Shown here: positions 24,684 through 34,800 of the stretch, in pieces
Layout of the letters: each line of letters starts with the position of its first letter
Position numbering within the stretch: position 1 is the stretch's first letter
DNA from: Gavia stellata
Lineage: Eukaryota > Chordata > Aves > Gaviiformes > Gaviidae
DNA: 64,000 nucleotides
NCBI RefSeq assembly: GCF_030936135.1
Contig: NC_082602.1
Span: 4,921,001 to 4,985,000, forward strand
Direction of reading: 5' to 3'
Position numbers and translations under genes: made by a program
Notes under the pieces: model-generated
The model's input: only the letters and a program-made list of their open reading frames with translations
The model's database searches: none
What the model was told of the DNA's origin: nothing

Positions 24684-24715
24684 CTCCGCTCACCGGCAGC
24701 CGCGCCGCGCCACGC

Positions 24716-24748
24716 CGCTGCTGCTGCTGCCGCTGCCGCCGCCGCCCG
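24716..24748 (-). repeat. CAG/CGG triplet run in DDX50 5' UTR
   Basis: On the transcript strand a GGC/GCA triplet run, mostly CGG and CAG units, lies 33-65 bases upstream of the ATG. Such runs are unstable in length. Confidence 0.7.
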
Positions 24749-24859
24749 CTGTGTGACAGAACCAGAAACAGAACCCGCCCATTGCCCCGGCAACGCGGGG
24801 CGGGGCCGCGCCGCTCAACCGCCGCCCGGCAGCCAATAGCCTGCCGCCCCCGCCGCCGG

Positions 24860-24880
24860 ACTACAAGGCCCAGCATGCCT
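24860..24880 (+). promoter_or_regulatory. ZNF143/THAP11 (SBS) motif, copy 1
   Basis: ACTACAAGG followed by CCCAGCATGCCT matches the long ACTACAA..CCCAG.ATGC promoter element bound by ZNF143/THAP11 (known motif). About 180 bases upstream of the DDX50 ATG. Confidence 0.7.
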
Positions 24881-24896
24881 CGGGCCTCCCCCCCGG

Positions 24897-24916
24897 ACTC
24901 CAAGACCCAGCGTGCC
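24897..24916 (+). promoter_or_regulatory. ZNF143-like motif, copy 2
   Basis: ACTCCAAGACCCAGCGTGCC, same orientation, starts 37 bases after the start of copy 1. It has two mismatches in conserved positions. Confidence 0.5.
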
Positions 24917-25260
24917 CCGCGCCCGCGAGGCGGTGGAGCTCGTGGGGAGCCCCGCGCCTTCGCCGTGAGGCGTCCGCCATGACGGGCGCGGGCGGAGGGC
25001 CGGGGAAAGGGCGGCCTGCGCCTCTCCCACCGGCTTTCCACTGGGGGTTGCGTTATGCCGTACCCCCGTTACGCCTGTAAGCCCCTGGGAGGAGTTTTTT
25101 AAGGAAGCGAAAAGCTGCTGCCAGGCAGGGGCAGCGTGAGGCGCTGAGGGCAGAGAGCTTCTGGAGAAGCCTGAGGGGGAAATCACGGTACCGGCGTGAC
25201 TGAAAGCGGCCGTGGACCGAGGCGGACGGGAGAGAGCGCTATAGGGCTCTCCTCGGCCCC

Positions 25261-26037
25261 AGCCAGCACGAACGCAGCGTCTTCCACTTCTTCACAGCCA
25301 GAGACACCTTCCCTAAAATAAATCTCCAGTAGCTTTAAAAACTGGTAACTGCAACTTTAGCCTTCTGTCCCCGTAACTCCTGTAGAGAGGTTTTCAGTAG
25401 TGAAACAGCCTAATGTAGTCAACAAACAGTATGACCAAGTGCCTCTAAGGTTTAAAACGATGACAAGCCTTTGGTGATTAGCAGCATGAAACCAGCACAG
25501 TCTGCTTTTAGCTACAGGAAGAAATCAGGATTAAAAAGTCAAAATTAGTCTTCTGAACTAAAAGTTGTAAAGTAATCCTGAGAGCTGCCAGGATATTGAT
25601 TCCTTAAGAGAAGAAAAGGGGTGGTCAGGAGCAGAGCGGGAGCGTGCTGGCCCGCAGCAGGGTTTCTCTCAAAGCAATGCCACTGACCTTACCTGTTGTC
25701 TTTTGTGCCAACACATTTTCATTTGCAAAGACTAAATCCTGCTTGCCAGATACAAACACACCAAGCAGATTCAGGAGGACAGCTGAGATTTCTTCAGGAC
25801 ACAGTGAGAGAACCTCAGGATTCAAGGAATTTTTGTAGTAACACGGTGCGTGCCAATCTAGTTCGTTTGCTTTGTTTTCTGAGATGGAGCATGCTGTTAT
25901 TTCTGTGGCACAAGTTAGAAACATTTTCAAGAATTAGTGTAACACAGTCCTGTCCAACTGATACAGTTCCTATTAGAGTAACCCATACCCTTTCCCGGTT
26001 AATGGTGTGATCTGAATGAAGTATAGCAGTTCTCATT
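25261..26037. other. Short spacer between DDX50 promoter and STOX1 3' end
   Basis: No recognised gene. The minus strand has unusually long open frames at about 25625-26081 in two frames and a good splice donor, CAACAG|GTAAGG, at about 25693. It may be STOX1 read-through sequence, an upstream DDX50 exon or chance. Confidence 0.4.
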
Positions 26038-26043
26038 TTTATT
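26038..26043 (-). terminator. Poly(A) signal AATAAA, STOX1
   Basis: TTTATT on the plus strand reads AATAAA on the STOX1 strand, about 310-360 bases after either stop. Confidence 0.5.
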
Positions 26044-26346
26044 ATCACAGGGACGCAAAAACTAATTAAAGGTGAGAGCAACAGAAATACACATTAGCTC
26101 TCCAAATGCTATAGTCAAAAGTTTTAACTAACAGCTTTGATTTAGAGACAGCCTCGCAGGTGTGACTGATCGCATTTACAGTATGGTTACATTGTTACAA
26201 AGAGAAAGTTTACAAAGCTCATTAAAAAAATAATCAAATATTCATGACCAGAGTTAGCTGAAGCAAGGAATTTTGTTGCGATTTGCCTTCTACTTAGTCC
26301 TCCTCTTTGCATTAGTATTTATGCTTTCAGAATTTGGCAGGAAGCT

Positions 26347-26404
26347 TCATCTTCTTTTCAGTCCATCTAAAATAACGGAATTATTAAACATCAGACTTCA
26401 CATT
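26347..26404 (-). CDS. STOX1: STOX1 terminal exon with early stop and C-terminal relic
   Basis: Acceptor TTATTTTTAG|A at 26404. In phase it reads Arg-Met-stop (TGA 26398-26400). The same frame continues SLMFNNSVILDGLKRR, then TGA (26347-26349). The NNSVILDGLKRR block matches the human C-terminal region, so this exon is right but the frame is closed early. Skipping to the AG seven bases inside would avoid the stop and give Ser-Leu-Met-Phe and so on. Confidence 0.7.
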
Positions 26405-29400
26405 CTAAAAATAAACTGAGTTGGCTTAGCTTCTGGTACCACAGGTGGCATCAATACAAAAAATCAAAATGACCCTTTGAAATATATTTTGCTAAAGAGC
26501 ATCCAACAGATTTCAAGTGTTCTTGTCCAGGTAATACACTAGAAGTGTGCTTGAAAGAGTGCACAGCCAAAAGCTACTTGGGGGGGGGGGGGGGGGGGGA
26601 GGGTGTTGGAAATCAGCAGAATTTCCTTAAAAACTGTAGTATGTCATTTGTTCCTTCATATACTAGCTTCTCAAGGTGACACTACATATCTAATGAGAAC
26701 TTGAATGGTTTAATCACACTTAAATACCAGTCATTTAAGATCTTAAGAATATGTGATGCTATTAAAAAGTTATGATTTTTCCCTCACAGCATTTTAACTT
26801 ACATTCTTGCCAATTTAGTTAGGAGTTTTGGAGGTCTTTTCCACATGCAACTGTGTAAAGAATTGTTTCATACCGATTTGTTTTCCATTAAGGGATTTTT
26901 CAAGTATAATCACAGGCAAAATGTACCCTATGAAAGGAAGCAGAAGCTTCTAGCTCAAGTGATTTACACATTCTCCTGTCTATTGTGAGCAAGTCAGATG
27001 GTATTTTGTACTTTAAATTTTGATTGAACACCTTTATAAAGAACTTTTTATTCTTCATCTACAACTGGGGAAACTATGACAATATCCGTAATGTCGTATG
27101 GCAAGATCAATGCGAGCTGAACCTGCCTTCTAACAGGAGTTTATCAATCACCATGTTTAACACTCAGTTTATCAATCATCATGTTTCTTAACATTTCTGC
27201 ACTTGGCCATCTCCATGGCAGAGGTCATATTATTTTCTTGCCTCATGAAAACAAATGCAAAATATAAACAGCAGCATTTGTATAGCTGACCTAGGGGGAA
27301 TGTTCATGTAAAAAGACATGGTAGAACTATACAGTTTGAGTGTTTCCAGGACGTAACACTGAAGTTTTTAAAGATAATAAGAATTTTGTTGTTGGGGAGG
27401 GGGGTTTATGATTTACAGCAGCATTTCTGCCTAAATCCGATTGCTAATTTGAAGATAAAACATCTAACATAGTTACAAGTGTTTTCTTACCTTGGGGAGT
27501 CAATTCCACTGTCTCCTGTAATGCTGTGGTTTTCTGCCCCTTCTGAGTGTTTCTGCCCTGATATCACAGTGCATGCATGCTTAAAAAACAGATCTTTTTT
27601 TCCTAGGGGGTTTCTCATTTCTTTGGTCTGTGAGCCCAAAGCACAGCATGCCACTACTTCACCCATCTCATAGGTGAAGTTTTGCAAAGTGTTAGCATCT
27701 GCCTCAGCCTCATTAGTGTGGCAGAAATCTACTACACCTGAAGCCTTTGCCCATTCAGTAAGGCCAGTTTCTTCTTCCTTTCTGTGACCTCTCAGAAGAA
27801 TCTGACTGCACAAACAACTTTCTTCTGTGAAATCTGGTTTTGGATGCTCTTTTGAGCCATCTATTGATTCTGCAAAACTAGCACTTTCCTTACATCCATG
27901 CTCTCCAGAGTCATGTTTATTTACAGTTGTGTTATAAAGGGTGGGACAAGTATTAACCTTACGGTTTTTTAGGGACATAGCTGTCCCCAGCTTTTGCACA
28001 GTTTTACTCCAGTCTCTTGTACCTGAAAAAGCATGGCCAGGAGGCAGGTGACATGGTTCATTACCTTCAAAATTGTCATCCAGATATAACAAGTTACAGG
28101 TGTCACCATCATGTGCTTTTTGGTACAGAAGATGGCAGTTACCAGTAAATCCTTCACTTTCCGGCTTCATTGATAGGGGATGGCTGGCACAGTCATGTTT
28201 AAATGTAAGTTCACTCTTTTTATCAGTCTTTTGTCTGTATTTCACACTAATTTTTTTTTTATTGGGTGTATAATTTGAAAGATGGACATTTTTAAAATCA
28301 TTTGCTGTTTCATCTAATAACTCACATACAGTGTCAGCTTTGCACCTGCAATACTCGTCTTTCAGATGTAATGAAAATTTTGAATCTTCTTCGCATACAC
28401 CATTATCCTCAGTGTAGGAGTGAGGGGATTTTTTAATATCCCCAGGATTTTGTTTCACTGTTCTTCTGTAGATGTTGTCTTCAGAAATATTATTCTCCAG
28501 AAAGTGTTTACTTTTATTATCTGTTTGCAAAGTACTGCCTTGCGGATAACTGAAGCTTTCACTTAAACTGTCTTTCTTTAGTTGGAGGGAAGACCTATTA
28601 GCATGGAGTAGTTTGTTTTGCTTAGCTTTGTCAGCCTGCGTTTCAGCAGCCAGCTGTTCAGTTTCATAGTTAAAGGTTTTTGAGGAATCCAAGGACCGTG
28701 GCCTCTGTAAAGCTCTTTCTGGCTTTTGAGTCCCGGTCTTCAGCTGACAGTTAATAGTACCTTTGTACCCTTTCACATAAAAGTTGCGTCTCCATGACAG
28801 ACCCTGAAAAGGGTTCTTAATTTGTTTTTTATATATGACATGGGATTCCACTGCTACATCAGATGGCTGTTGGTTTCTGATAGGCAGTGACAAGTTCTCT
28901 TCCAGTTTCTCATTTTGGGATGTTCGCTCATGTATTTGAGATTTCCTGTTGCTTCTGCTTATCTGCTTCTCTTTCTTAGATTTGGTTTTCCTGGTGTGTT
29001 TTGCTGTTTTACTTTGTGTCTTTTGAATACAACCCTTTGAAAGATGGGTTTGCCTTGAAACTTCAGCTGAGGTACCCTTACTGATACATTTTTTCTGCTC
29101 CTCAAACTTCTGCATTAATATTGTGTGTTTAATCAAATTATCAACTGTAAGAGTAGGGTTAATACGCTTGATAATTTCATGTTCAATATCACGTGGAATA
29201 TTATCTAAGTCATCTTCATCCCTGACTGGCCATTCCTTGGGAGGAAACTGGGCTGAAAAAGTGGAGTACTCCTTCTTAGATTCTTCTTTTTTAGAAGCAC
29301 TTCTCCAGAAAAGGCCAAGGCCAAACTTCTTGCTTTTCAGTTTCTCTTTCACAGATGTCAGGGATTTGATGGTGTCCCGGGAATGGTTTTCAGCAGATGT

Positions 29401-31861
29401 GGAGATCCCTTGAGTTTGAATTGAAGGCTTCAATTCACTGCAGCCTTTCTTACCTCCTCCATTAGGTTCATGGTTCATTAGCTGCAGATGTCTTTGTTCA
29501 CAGAGCGTATTCTGGTCAGGGAAACAACGGCAGGATCTGTAACAGGATACTGCAGGAATGTTTTCTTTCACTAGGTCTGCACAGCACTCAATGTTCACCA
29601 GGTAAGTGACAGAAGGCGATGAACAGCAACAACTGTCCTCCAATGAGACCCTTCTACTGTCTTCCGTGGCATCATTTGTGATAAAGTATGTGTTGGGAGT
29701 CACGATGAAGTATCCTTCTCCCGTATGATAGATTTTTCTTTCTTTAATTAGAGTGCCAAGGATATTATATAAGATATTACGGGAGGGAACTGCAATGCCT
29801 ACAACAAAGATACAGATATTTCAAATCAGAGATAAGTTTTCAAATAAATGGGAGCTGGTCAAAAAATAACTTACACACAACAGATCTGGAAGCCACTGGA
29901 CATGAAATTCCCAATGTATTTAGTTCACGGGATTCCAAAAGAAGTTTGAAACTGACCTGGCAACTGAAGTTTGAGTAGGGCATACTCAATTTCAACATGA
30001 AAATGTCCAGTATCACCGGACAAAAAGCAGGATTATTTTTTTTAATACATCACCACTCTGCTGAGCTTCCAAAGCCAGCAATTGTTGTTGCACCCAGCTG
30101 TCCCCACCCACAGCCCTGGGCTCCTCCAGAACAGGGACAGCCCCACTCTGCAGTGGTGTCCACACATGCAGGGCAGCGAGGGCTGCCCCAAACCCTGGGG
30201 CCAGCACAGGCTGCAGCACTAAGTGAGGGAGAGCCTTTCTGGGCCAGCCTGGTGAGGGCAGCACGGAAACATCATCCAGCCGCGGGCTCTGGTAGGTGCA
30301 ATCCTGCCGGTGTCTTACAGATCAGCAAACCCTTTTTAACTCTGCCAAGGCCATTCCTCACTGATGAGGCAAGGTCACCCCTGAGGAAGAAGGTAAAGGC
30401 TAGATGCATTTCTGATTGTCACTGCAGCACCGCTGTGATGGAGCTTAGGATGTTCTCCTTTGAATAAGCAAGGATGTTCTCTTTGTGTCTGTCAGGATAT
30501 GATATTCATGAGAGAAACCTTCTGCCAGGTACAAACCAAACAATGTGTTGTTCAAAGCATTTCCCTCTTGGCAGGTTATTTAACAGTGGTTTTTATCACT
30601 CTCTCTGAAGCTTCTGGTATAATTTTGTCAGATGACAGTTGCTTACCTCACTGAGACTGATCTCAGCTACTGGTTTTCCCTCAGGTGTCACAGTCCCAGA
30701 GTCATTAGTCTAGTGACATCTGATCTACTGCCCCAGGCTTCTGCTGATCTGCCCACAGGAATGAAAACTTCCAACAAGATGAAAACATAGCAAGAAATAT
30801 GCTCTCTCCCTACAAACTTTGAGTGTCCTATTCCTGGCTGACCTAAAAATCTACCTGTGGTTGTCTCAGTGCACATACAGACCACATCACATTCCTGGCA
30901 GGGTTCTGGGCCAGTTTATGGGATTGGATTAAAATTTTTCGCACTAGTGAAAATGCCTACCACATCAACCTGTAACGTTTGCAGAGCTATAAGGTTAAGA
31001 AGACTCAAAAGAGGAAACTCAGTATCAAACAAAGCAACCTCCTGTAGAGGGCCATAATGAGCCTTTACAAAGTCTCACATGCACACGCACACTTCAATAT
31101 TGCAGATCTGAGGGAAATTGAAAATGCAGCGTTTAAGGGAAGTGGCTGCTACCCCATCAGAAGAGAAGGATTCAAGCTCATTTAGTGTAAGTAATTTGCT
31201 TTCAGGAAGGAAGGGGCTGGAATTTGAGCAACGAACCTGAATTTAAGGCAGTTGTATTTTTTGATAGCAAACACCAGATGTAGACTCCTACCCCGTCCCT
31301 TTGCCATCCAAGTCAGCTGTGTTCCTGTCTCTTAAAGGAGGACTCAAAGTCTTTGTGATCTGACACACAGTCTATTTTATGCTGTTCCATATCTGGCACC
31401 TAAATACCTCATCTATGCTTTCCCACCCTCTAGAAAGCGCATACTCTCAACAAGCTACTGCACTCAGTTCCCTCTTCTCAAAGAAGATTTATTAAAATCT
31501 GTAAGAAGGATTACATACAAAACAATGTTAGTCATGCTCACAGATTGATGAGGATAGTATGCACATTCATATTTTTATGCCTATTAATTTATATTCTTTC
31601 ATATTGCCAGCTTTGCTTGCAAAAATTCAGTGATCACTTGCCCAGTATCAGAAACTCAAGCTTCATGATACAGTCACTTTTAAACGGAAGGAGAAACGAA
31701 CACATTACCTGGATAATTTTTCACTAACTGCTCCGTTAAAGTTTCCTGTGTGACCATCACATGATCTGCGTTCATGTCTGATATAGTACGGCATATTCCT
31801 TCTGCCAGAGAAATGGAGTGTGACTGCGAGAGAGGATTCATGAGAACAGGGGTCACATCAC
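26398..31861 (-). CDS. STOX1: STOX1, storkhead-box winged-helix factor (exons 2 to last; exon 1 not seen)
   Basis: Nuclear winged-helix transcription regulator. Three coding pieces are visible: 31709-31861, 27491-29798 and a terminal exon from 26404. Exon 2 plus the start of exon 3 code the winged-helix part (MNPLSQSHS, CRTISDMNADHVMVTQETL, GTLIKERKIYHTGEGYFIVT). The large exon codes about 770 residues, including the conserved FSAQFPPKEWPVRDEDDLDN and EHEIIKRINPTLTVDNLIKH blocks, and ends ITGDSGIDSPR. Between conserved blocks the protein is Ser/Lys-rich and looks disordered. In the predicted terminal exon the frame meets TGA (26398-26400) at once, so the protein would end SPRM. Exon 1 (GC-rich in human) is not found upstream to 54.6 kb. 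Identity is secure; the ends are not. Confidence 0.93.
26580..26599 (+). repeat. 20-base poly(G) run
   Basis: Twenty consecutive G, then A and GGG, in the STOX1 last intron. It reads C on the transcript strand. Possible G-quadruplex, and a likely spot for sequencing error. Confidence 0.9.
27491..29798 (-). CDS. STOX1: STOX1 coding exon 3 (large exon)
   Basis: 2,308 bases with no stop. It opens GIAVPSRNILYNILGTLIK and ends GDSGIDSP before CCAAG|GTAAG. It carries most of the protein. Confidence 0.96.
31709..31861 (-). CDS. STOX1: STOX1 coding exon 2
   Basis: 153 bases, entering in phase 1 and leaving in phase 1: GDVTPVLMNPLSQSHS..., VKNYPG. Acceptor ACTTCAG|GTGATG, donor CCAG|GTAATG. An in-frame ATG (MNPL) could start a short isoform. 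Confidence 0.92.
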
Positions 31862-34800
31862 CTGAAGTCCAGAAGGAAGGAGAAAAAAAAAAAAAAATTG
31901 TTTCATTCAGTTTGAATGGAATAGTGTTTCATTTTTCCTATTATCTGTGACAGATTTTCAGTGAAAGTTTTTTGTGTTGCCTCAGAACAAGCTCCTTATC
32001 CTCAGCTAATTTTCTTTGGCAAATTACTCGGAAATATTTCTCAGAGAATGGAAATGGCTCTAGCACTTTTCAAGTGCCTTTGTAATGAAGGAAACAGAAG
32101 GTTACCTTAAGCACGTTAGTTTGTTTGGTATTAAATTCCAGCTTAAACCATCATTTAGCTTAATAAACAGGGACCTGAGAGAGAAAATTATGTCTGATGA
32201 CTGCTGACTTTTTAGATGACTGTTTACATATGAAACCATGCAGAATCTGTATTTCTCTAAGTAGCTAATGAAAAAGTCAACAGCCAATAATCTAAGTACA
32301 AAATCTTTCCACTGAGTCAGAACGCAGAGAAAAAAGGACCAGCAACAGGTTGCGTCCCTTGTCTAGCACACAAATTTGAACAGAAATGGTAAAAATGCCA
32401 TTTTTATAACCAGGCTTTAGAACTAGAGATTATCTACTAGACTAGGCAGAGGGCAAAAACTCTTGTTAGAGCTGCATGCATTTTTTAAGCTACATCACCA
32501 TCTCTCCTGGTGAGAGACAGTAATGTTGTCCCTGTTCTGCATGACAAAAGCAGAAGCTCGGAGGGGCTGAGAGCATGGCCCAGCTCCCCCAGTAACTCTG
32601 AAGCCCCAGCCCAGGGGGCTGAAAAGGGTCTTAGTTCTTCGCCTCAACTCCCCCGTCCATAAAACACAAAAATAAGTACTGCCCTCTCCCATTCGCAAAA
32701 TGGCAAGAGCAAGCCCAGCAAGTACTTCTGACACGGTACCAGCGAATGATGTAGGAAAACCTGAAATAAGTATTTTCCCTGAAAGCTGATGACAAAGCAC
32801 GAAGCAGGGACTCACCTGAGGTCTGTGCATACAATAAGACAATGAGCGCATACAGCTTCTCAGACAAAAAAAACCTCTTTCTTCTTTTGTTTAATTAGAC
32901 CGATAATCTGTTCCCACTACCTGGTGGTGTTCTGTGCTTCCCGGTTCCGTGTCGCACAGAAAGCCCCTGGGTATCCTCAGCTGCCAGAGCAGGCAGAAGA
33001 CAGCAGGGACTCCTGGTTACTTCACAAGGCAAAAACTAGTGTTAAACGCTAACAGTAATTTTCCTGCAAGTAAGAAGTGACATTTTCGATTACGTGATAT
33101 TCACGTTTAACTGAACTGCAATTGGATAGTCTGTTGGATGACTCTGTAACCCGATATTTATCCTTTAGGCAGAAAACTACAACACAAATATTTCTCTGAG
33201 CAAATGAATTAAGCAACAGCACTTTGAAGAGCTTGAATTGCTCTTGACCTTTGTTTTACAACTGCTGCTATGTTCAACAAAAAGCACTCAGAAAAACGTC
33301 CTGGCTTACAGTTTCCTCAGTGGTGTTGCTAGGATACTCCTTGCAGGTGCAGAAACCATTGCAAGCTTTCTTTTTGTATGGGAAAAGACCATCAGCATCC
33401 AGTAATAACTCTTGTGAATAGTTTGCTGTCTCAAGTCTCTGCTGTAGGCACACCATGCTGCTGCCAGTTTTACTATTTGTTCCTGCAGAGCACCAAACTG
33501 CTAAGGAGTAAACCACCAAAATTTATTCGTTATCTTTATTATTATTATCTTGCTATCATTGTCTGCATCTGTCTCTCAGCCTCAAAACCCATGTCTCCAT
33601 TCAGGGAATGCCCTTTCAGAATAATACTTAAAACAAAGCATTAAGCAAAAGCCAGCCTGATACTGAAGGAAAAAACCTAAACCACTAAAATCGTGTTCAA
33701 ACGCAATTCTGTTTAAAATGATTGTTGCAAATCAATAGTGCCAGAGTACACACATGCTAACAACGCAAATATTAGATAGCATTCCCTCCTGACTTCGGAA
33801 TAAAATCTGAAATAGTGAAAGCAAGAATTAGAACATGGGCAACATTGAAAAGCAATGTGGGAAAAGCCCAGGCAGCACCCTACAAGCATCTATCAATTTC
33901 TTATTAAAAACTTTGTTGAGTTACTTTCCATAGCTAAATAACTGTTGCAGTTGCACTTCAGACGTTCTCCCAAATTTTATATAAATACATAAAAGCTGCA
34001 TCCCTTAGATTTGCGCAGGAGCAGTCTTAACGATTTGTGCAAGCTATGTCTCACAGGCCTGATGCAAAATCACCAAAATGCCATGCTCGTTAAAGCTCTT
34101 CAGCATCCGTCCCTTCACAGCTCAAAAAAACCTGCAGAATCCCCTGCCCCCTTTTTTACTCTACATAAATCATCTGATGAGAATCATCTTACTCATTTCT
34201 TCATAGTTTTCATGAAGGACTTGCTTATGCCTATGTGCAAGGTACCTGTCAGCGGTCAAGGAACTCAGGCTAATCCTCTTGGTCGTTTAAATACAGCACA
34301 GTTCCCATTTCACGCTCCACAGCTCTTACAGAATCATGTTTACCAACGCCAATCTAGGCAGCTCGCCAGTACTCATGTGTTATTAGCCTTCAGTTTGGTT
34401 TACCTGTCTATTCAAACTCTGCTCATTACCCGGACACCTGAAATCCAAGAATACCCTTTTGGAGAACATATCGTATCGGTCACAATGTGGGGAAGTAATC
34501 TGTAATACAAGCATCGGGTAACAAAATTCAGCACACAGAAAAGCCTCTGGGTATTCTTGACTAGCACAAAGTGATTTTTTGTTCCATCTCTGTAATGTGA
34601 GCTTTACCATTTTTCACTGAGTTGTTTAACAATTGCGGAATTTTTGCATTTTCTGGCTCTAAGAAAAATTACGTACAAGATAAGTTTTATCTGGGTAAAA
34701 AACGGCTAGTTCTGGGGAACTGAGCAGAGAGGCGTTTTATTACAATAGCACTCAATTTACTTCTTAAAAGTTTGGGTAAACAATTTATATAACAATAAAG

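Larger units (their letters stand above)
24100..25260. promoter_or_regulatory. CpG-island promoter of DDX50
   Basis: A strongly CpG-rich block covering intron 1, exon 1 and about 550 bases upstream. No TATA box seen. It holds GC boxes, a CCAAT (24833-24837), and two ZNF143-type motifs. Long open frames on both strands here are composition artefacts. Extent judged by eye. Confidence 0.8.

Noticed and set aside
24090-25186. Open frames of 120-200 codons on both strands around DDX50 exon 1
   Set aside because: GC-rich composition artefact. Only the MPEATPSS... frame joins in phase to the next exon.
30013-30264. 83-codon GC-rich minus-strand frame in STOX1 intron 2
   Set aside because: No homology recognised and no plausible splice sites in phase with STOX1. 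Kept as intron.
32540-32720. MIR-like SINE (GCCTCAACTCCCCCGTC..TAAAA resembling CCTCAGTTTCCCCATCTGTAAAA)
   Set aside because: Too diverged to be sure by eye; a RepeatMasker run would decide.
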